Shown: positions 61,778 through 64,000 of the stretch, piece by piece
Layout of the letters: the number at the start of each line of letters is the position of its first letter
Numbering within the stretch: position 1 is the first letter of the stretch
Assembly (NCBI GenBank): GCA_016795065.1
Contig: JAEUIU010000021.1
Location: forward strand, 124,001-188,000
DNA: 64,000 nucleotides
Source: Phycisphaerae bacterium
GTDB taxonomy: Bacteria > Planctomycetota > Phycisphaerae > Phycisphaerales > SM1A02
Reading direction: 5' to 3'
Position numbers and translations under genes: made by a program
The notes under the pieces: generated by a model
Seen by the model: only the letters and a program-made list of their open reading frames with translations
Database searches by the model: none
Told to the model about the DNA's origin: nothing

Positions 61778-63003
61778 GGCTTTCGACGGTCCTGGCGGGC
61801 ATCGCCGTTTTCGCGACACTCGGCGTGGTCGGCGGAGGGCTCGCGTACTACAAGAAGCACCAGATCGACGAGTCGATGAACGCCCCGCCGATGCCTGAGT
61901 TCGGTGAGGCGGCCCGCACCGCCCCGGCGCGGGAGATCGAGTGGCAGCCCATGTCCGATCTCGTCGGCACGGCGTTCTCGATCCGCTCGGTCCTGCTCAG
62001 CAACGAGGTGCCAGGCACCATCCGCAAGGTGCACTTCGATTCAGGTTCGGTGGTCGAGGCGAACCAGATCATCCTCTCTCTCGACGACTCCACCCAGCAG
62101 GCCGATCTCGCCGCGGCCGAGGCGGCGGTGCGCGTCGCCGAGGCCAACGTGATCGTCGGCCGCTCGCGCCTCCAGCTCGCCGAAGTGGAATGGAAGGCGA
62201 TCAGCGACGCCAACGCCGAGAACGCGGCGTCACCGATCGAGATGGATCGAAAGGGCTCCGAGGTCGATTCGGCCAAGGCCGAGGTCGCCCGACTGGAGGC
62301 CGAGGTCGATCAGGCCCGTTCCCGTGCCGACCAGGTCCGCGTCGCCGTCGGAAAACACGTGATCCGGGCTCCCTTTCGGGCCCGGGCCGGACTCCGGACG
62401 GTGCACGAGGGGCAGTATCTCGCCGAGGGCACCGGCTTCGTCCGCCTCGAGGAGATCAGCGACCGCATCTACCTCGACTTCGCGATTCCGCAGGAGTATC
62501 TCGCCCGGGTCAAGCCGGGCCTCCAGGTGATGGCGACGAGCGCCGTGTTAGGTGACGCTCCCATTGCGATCGAGGTCGCAGCGATCGATGCAACCGTCAG
62601 CAACGACACCCGCAACGCCCGCGTCCGAGGCATCGTCGACAACCCGCTGGTCAACCCGGCCGGCGAGGTGACCGGCGACCGCCGCATCCGGCCTGGCATG
62701 TTCGTCCAGATCCGTGTGCCGGTCGACGCCCCGAGTAAGCGTGTTGCCGTTCCAGCGACCGCCGTGCGACGAGCCACCTTCGGCGATCACGTCTGGGTCG
62801 TCGGTCCCGCCGAGAATCCAAACGTCCTCCGGGCCAAGCAGCGCCCGGTGCGGCTCGGCCCAGCCGTCGGCGATGACGTCATCGTGCTGGAGGGACTCCA
62901 GGCCGGCGAGATCATCGCGACCAGCGGTTCGTTCAAGCTGCGCGAGAACGTCATGGTCATTGATCCCGACAAGATGCCACCGGCGCCGCCGTCAGCGCAC
63001 TGA
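61774..63003 (+). CDS. RND efflux periplasmic adaptor (membrane fusion protein)
   Basis: The 409-residue adaptor has an N-terminal membrane anchor (STVLAGIAVFATLGVVGGG). A biotinyl-lipoyl-like start follows (GTIRKVHFDSGSVVEANQII), then an alpha-helical hairpin (about residues 95-195) and beta-barrel segments (VIRAPFRARAGLRTVHEGQY, RIRPGMFVQIRVPV). It links the inner-membrane pump to an outer-membrane channel. ATG 61774 overlaps the regulator stop (ATGA), with GAGGA 9 bases before it. Confidence 0.92.
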   Translation: MRLSTVLAGIAVFATLGVVGGGLAYYKKHQIDESMNAPPMPEFGEAARTAPAREIEWQPMSDLVGTAFSIRSVLLSNEVPGTIRKVHFDSGSVVEANQIILSLDDSTQQADLAAAEAAVRVAEANVIVGRSRLQLAEVEWKAISDANAENAASPIEMDRKGSEVDSAKAEVARLEAEVDQARSRADQVRVAVGKHVIRAPFRARAGLRTVHEGQYLAEGTGFVRLEEISDRIYLDFAIPQEYLARVKPGLQVMATSAVLGDAPIAIEVAAIDATVSNDTRNARVRGIVDNPLVNPAGEVTGDRRIRPGMFVQIRVPVDAPSKRVAVPATAVRRATFGDHVWVVGPAENPNVLRAKQRPVRLGPAVGDDVIVLEGLQAGEIIATSGSFKLRENVMVIDPDKMPPAPPSAH

Positions 63004-63058
63004 GTCGACCGAGCTACGGCCCCTCGCCCTCCCCTATCGCCGCTCCACGGCTGACCCC

Positions 63059-64000
63059 ATGACCTCGATCACCGACATCTTCATCAAGCGACCGGTCCTC
63101 GCGATCGTCGTGAACCTGATCCTGCTCGCGGTGGGTTGGCGATGCGTCTCTGCCCTGCCGATCCGCCAGTACCCGCGGATCGAGTCGACCAAGATCATCA
63201 TCAATACGATGTACATCGGGGCCAGCGCCGAAACCGTGCGCGGCTTCCTGACCACGCCGATCGAGCAGGCGGTCGCGGCGATCGACGGCATCGACTACAT
63301 CGAGAGCGCGTCGACGCCGGGCATGAGCATGATCACCGTGAACCTACGGCTGAATCATGACAGTAACGACGCGTTAGCCGAGATCAACGCCCGGCTCAAC
63401 CAGGTCCGCAGCGAGCTGCCGCCGGAGGCCGAATCACCGATCATCCAGATCCAGCGCGCCGACCGGCCCTTCGCGACGTTCTACGTCAGCTTCACCTCCG
63501 ACACGCTCGACCTCACCCGACTCAACGACTATCTCGCCCGCGAGGTCCAGCCCCAACTCTCGACGATCGAGGGAGTGCAGCGGGTCGGCATTGAAGGGCC
63601 TCGCAACCTGGCGATGCGCATCTGGCTCGACGAGCCGCGCCTCACCGCCCTGGACGTGACCCCAAGCGAGGTCTGGGACGCGATCCAGCGCAACAACTTC
63701 GTCGCCGCGGTCGGCCGTACCAAAGGCAAGGAGGTCCAGGTCGATCTCCTCACCGACACCGACCTTCGCACCGTCGCCGAGTTTGATTCCCTCATCGTGC
63801 GAGAGCGAGAGGGTTCGATCGTCCGGCTTCGCGACGTGGCCCAGGTCGAACTCGGCGGCGAGGAGCCGCAGGGCGAGGCCGGATTCCAGGGCAAGCCGGC
63901 GATCTACCTTTCGGTCTGGCCGCAGCCGCGGGCCAACGAAATCGAGGTCTCCGACCGGCTCACGAAGCGAATGAACGAGTTGCGTCCGACGCTGCCGCCG
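63059..64000 (+). CDS. RND efflux pump inner-membrane subunit (partial)
   Basis: The first 314 codons of an AcrB/MexF-type proton-driven pump are present; the rest is outside the window. The N-terminus has ITDIFIKRPVLAIVVNLILL and the first porter-domain motifs (LPIRQYPRIESTKIIINTMY, TTPIEQAVAAIDGIDYIESA, GMSMITVNLRL). It follows the adaptor gene by 55 bases. Substrates cannot be read from this part. Confidence 0.92.
   Translation, partial: MTSITDIFIKRPVLAIVVNLILLAVGWRCVSALPIRQYPRIESTKIIINTMYIGASAETVRGFLTTPIEQAVAAIDGIDYIESASTPGMSMITVNLRLNHDSNDALAEINARLNQVRSELPPEAESPIIQIQRADRPFATFYVSFTSDTLDLTRLNDYLAREVQPQLSTIEGVQRVGIEGPRNLAMRIWLDEPRLTALDVTPSEVWDAIQRNNFVAAVGRTKGKEVQVDLLTDTDLRTVAEFDSLIVREREGSIVRLRDVAQVELGGEEPQGEAGFQGKPAIYLSVWPQPRANEIEVSDRLTKRMNELRPTLPP

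Overview
The window is GC-rich, dense, protein-coding bacterial DNA without any recognisable rRNA or tRNA gene. Three large secreted proteins end in, or carry, dockerin-like D-x-[ND]-x-DG repeats followed by LLGxWG. There are also many conserved Phycisphaera-type hypotheticals: a zinc-ribbon membrane protein, a small lipoprotein and Pro/Ala-rich periplasmic proteins. GTG and TTG starts are common, and TACACT/TACGCT -10 boxes often lie very close to start codons. Together this points to a planctomycete of the class Phycisphaerae. That assignment is an inference from protein style, not from a phylogenetic marker.

Layout. (1) 1-6.6 kb: a periplasmic nitrate reductase locus. On the minus strand are a tetraheme cytochrome, a four-cluster ferredoxin and an NrfD-type quinol dehydrogenase. 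On the plus strand are napD, napA, an unusual tetraheme NapB-like protein and napF. (2) 6.6-15.6 kb, minus strand: one translationally coupled operon cysH-cysI-hemA/cbiX/hemC-cobA/hemD-hemB-hemL. It joins sulfate assimilation to siroheme synthesis from glutamyl-tRNA. Two of its genes carry apparent lesions: an in-frame TAG in cysH and a -1 frameshift in a HemA-CbiX-HemC fusion. (3) 15.6-32.6 kb: an EamA transporter, metH with a repeat-rich upstream region, an S41 peptidase followed by two paralogous periplasmic proteins, a NatAB-type ABC exporter, a HIT protein and membrane hypotheticals. (4) 32.7-36.9 kb: molybdenum cofactor genes moaA, moaE, moaD, moeA, moaC and mog. (5) 37-47.4 kb: fhs, a two-gene NAD-linked formate dehydrogenase, fdhD, a second molybdopterin oxidoreductase and mobA. 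(6) 47.4-60.5 kb: a CMD-family protein, an MFS transporter, rpsA and the secreted dockerin-like proteins, with several repeat elements. (7) 60.6-64 kb: a DUF1294 protein and a TetR-controlled RND efflux operon that runs off the window.

How it works together. NapA, the formate dehydrogenase and the FdhF/YdeP-like enzyme all need bis-MGD cofactor, which the moa/moe/mog/mobA genes supply. FdhD serves formate dehydrogenase maturation. Formate dehydrogenase, Fhs and MetH sit on the same one-carbon route (formate, formyl-THF, methyl-THF, methionine). CysI (and possibly MetH indirectly, through tetrapyrrole supply) depends on the siroheme/tetrapyrrole genes encoded next door.
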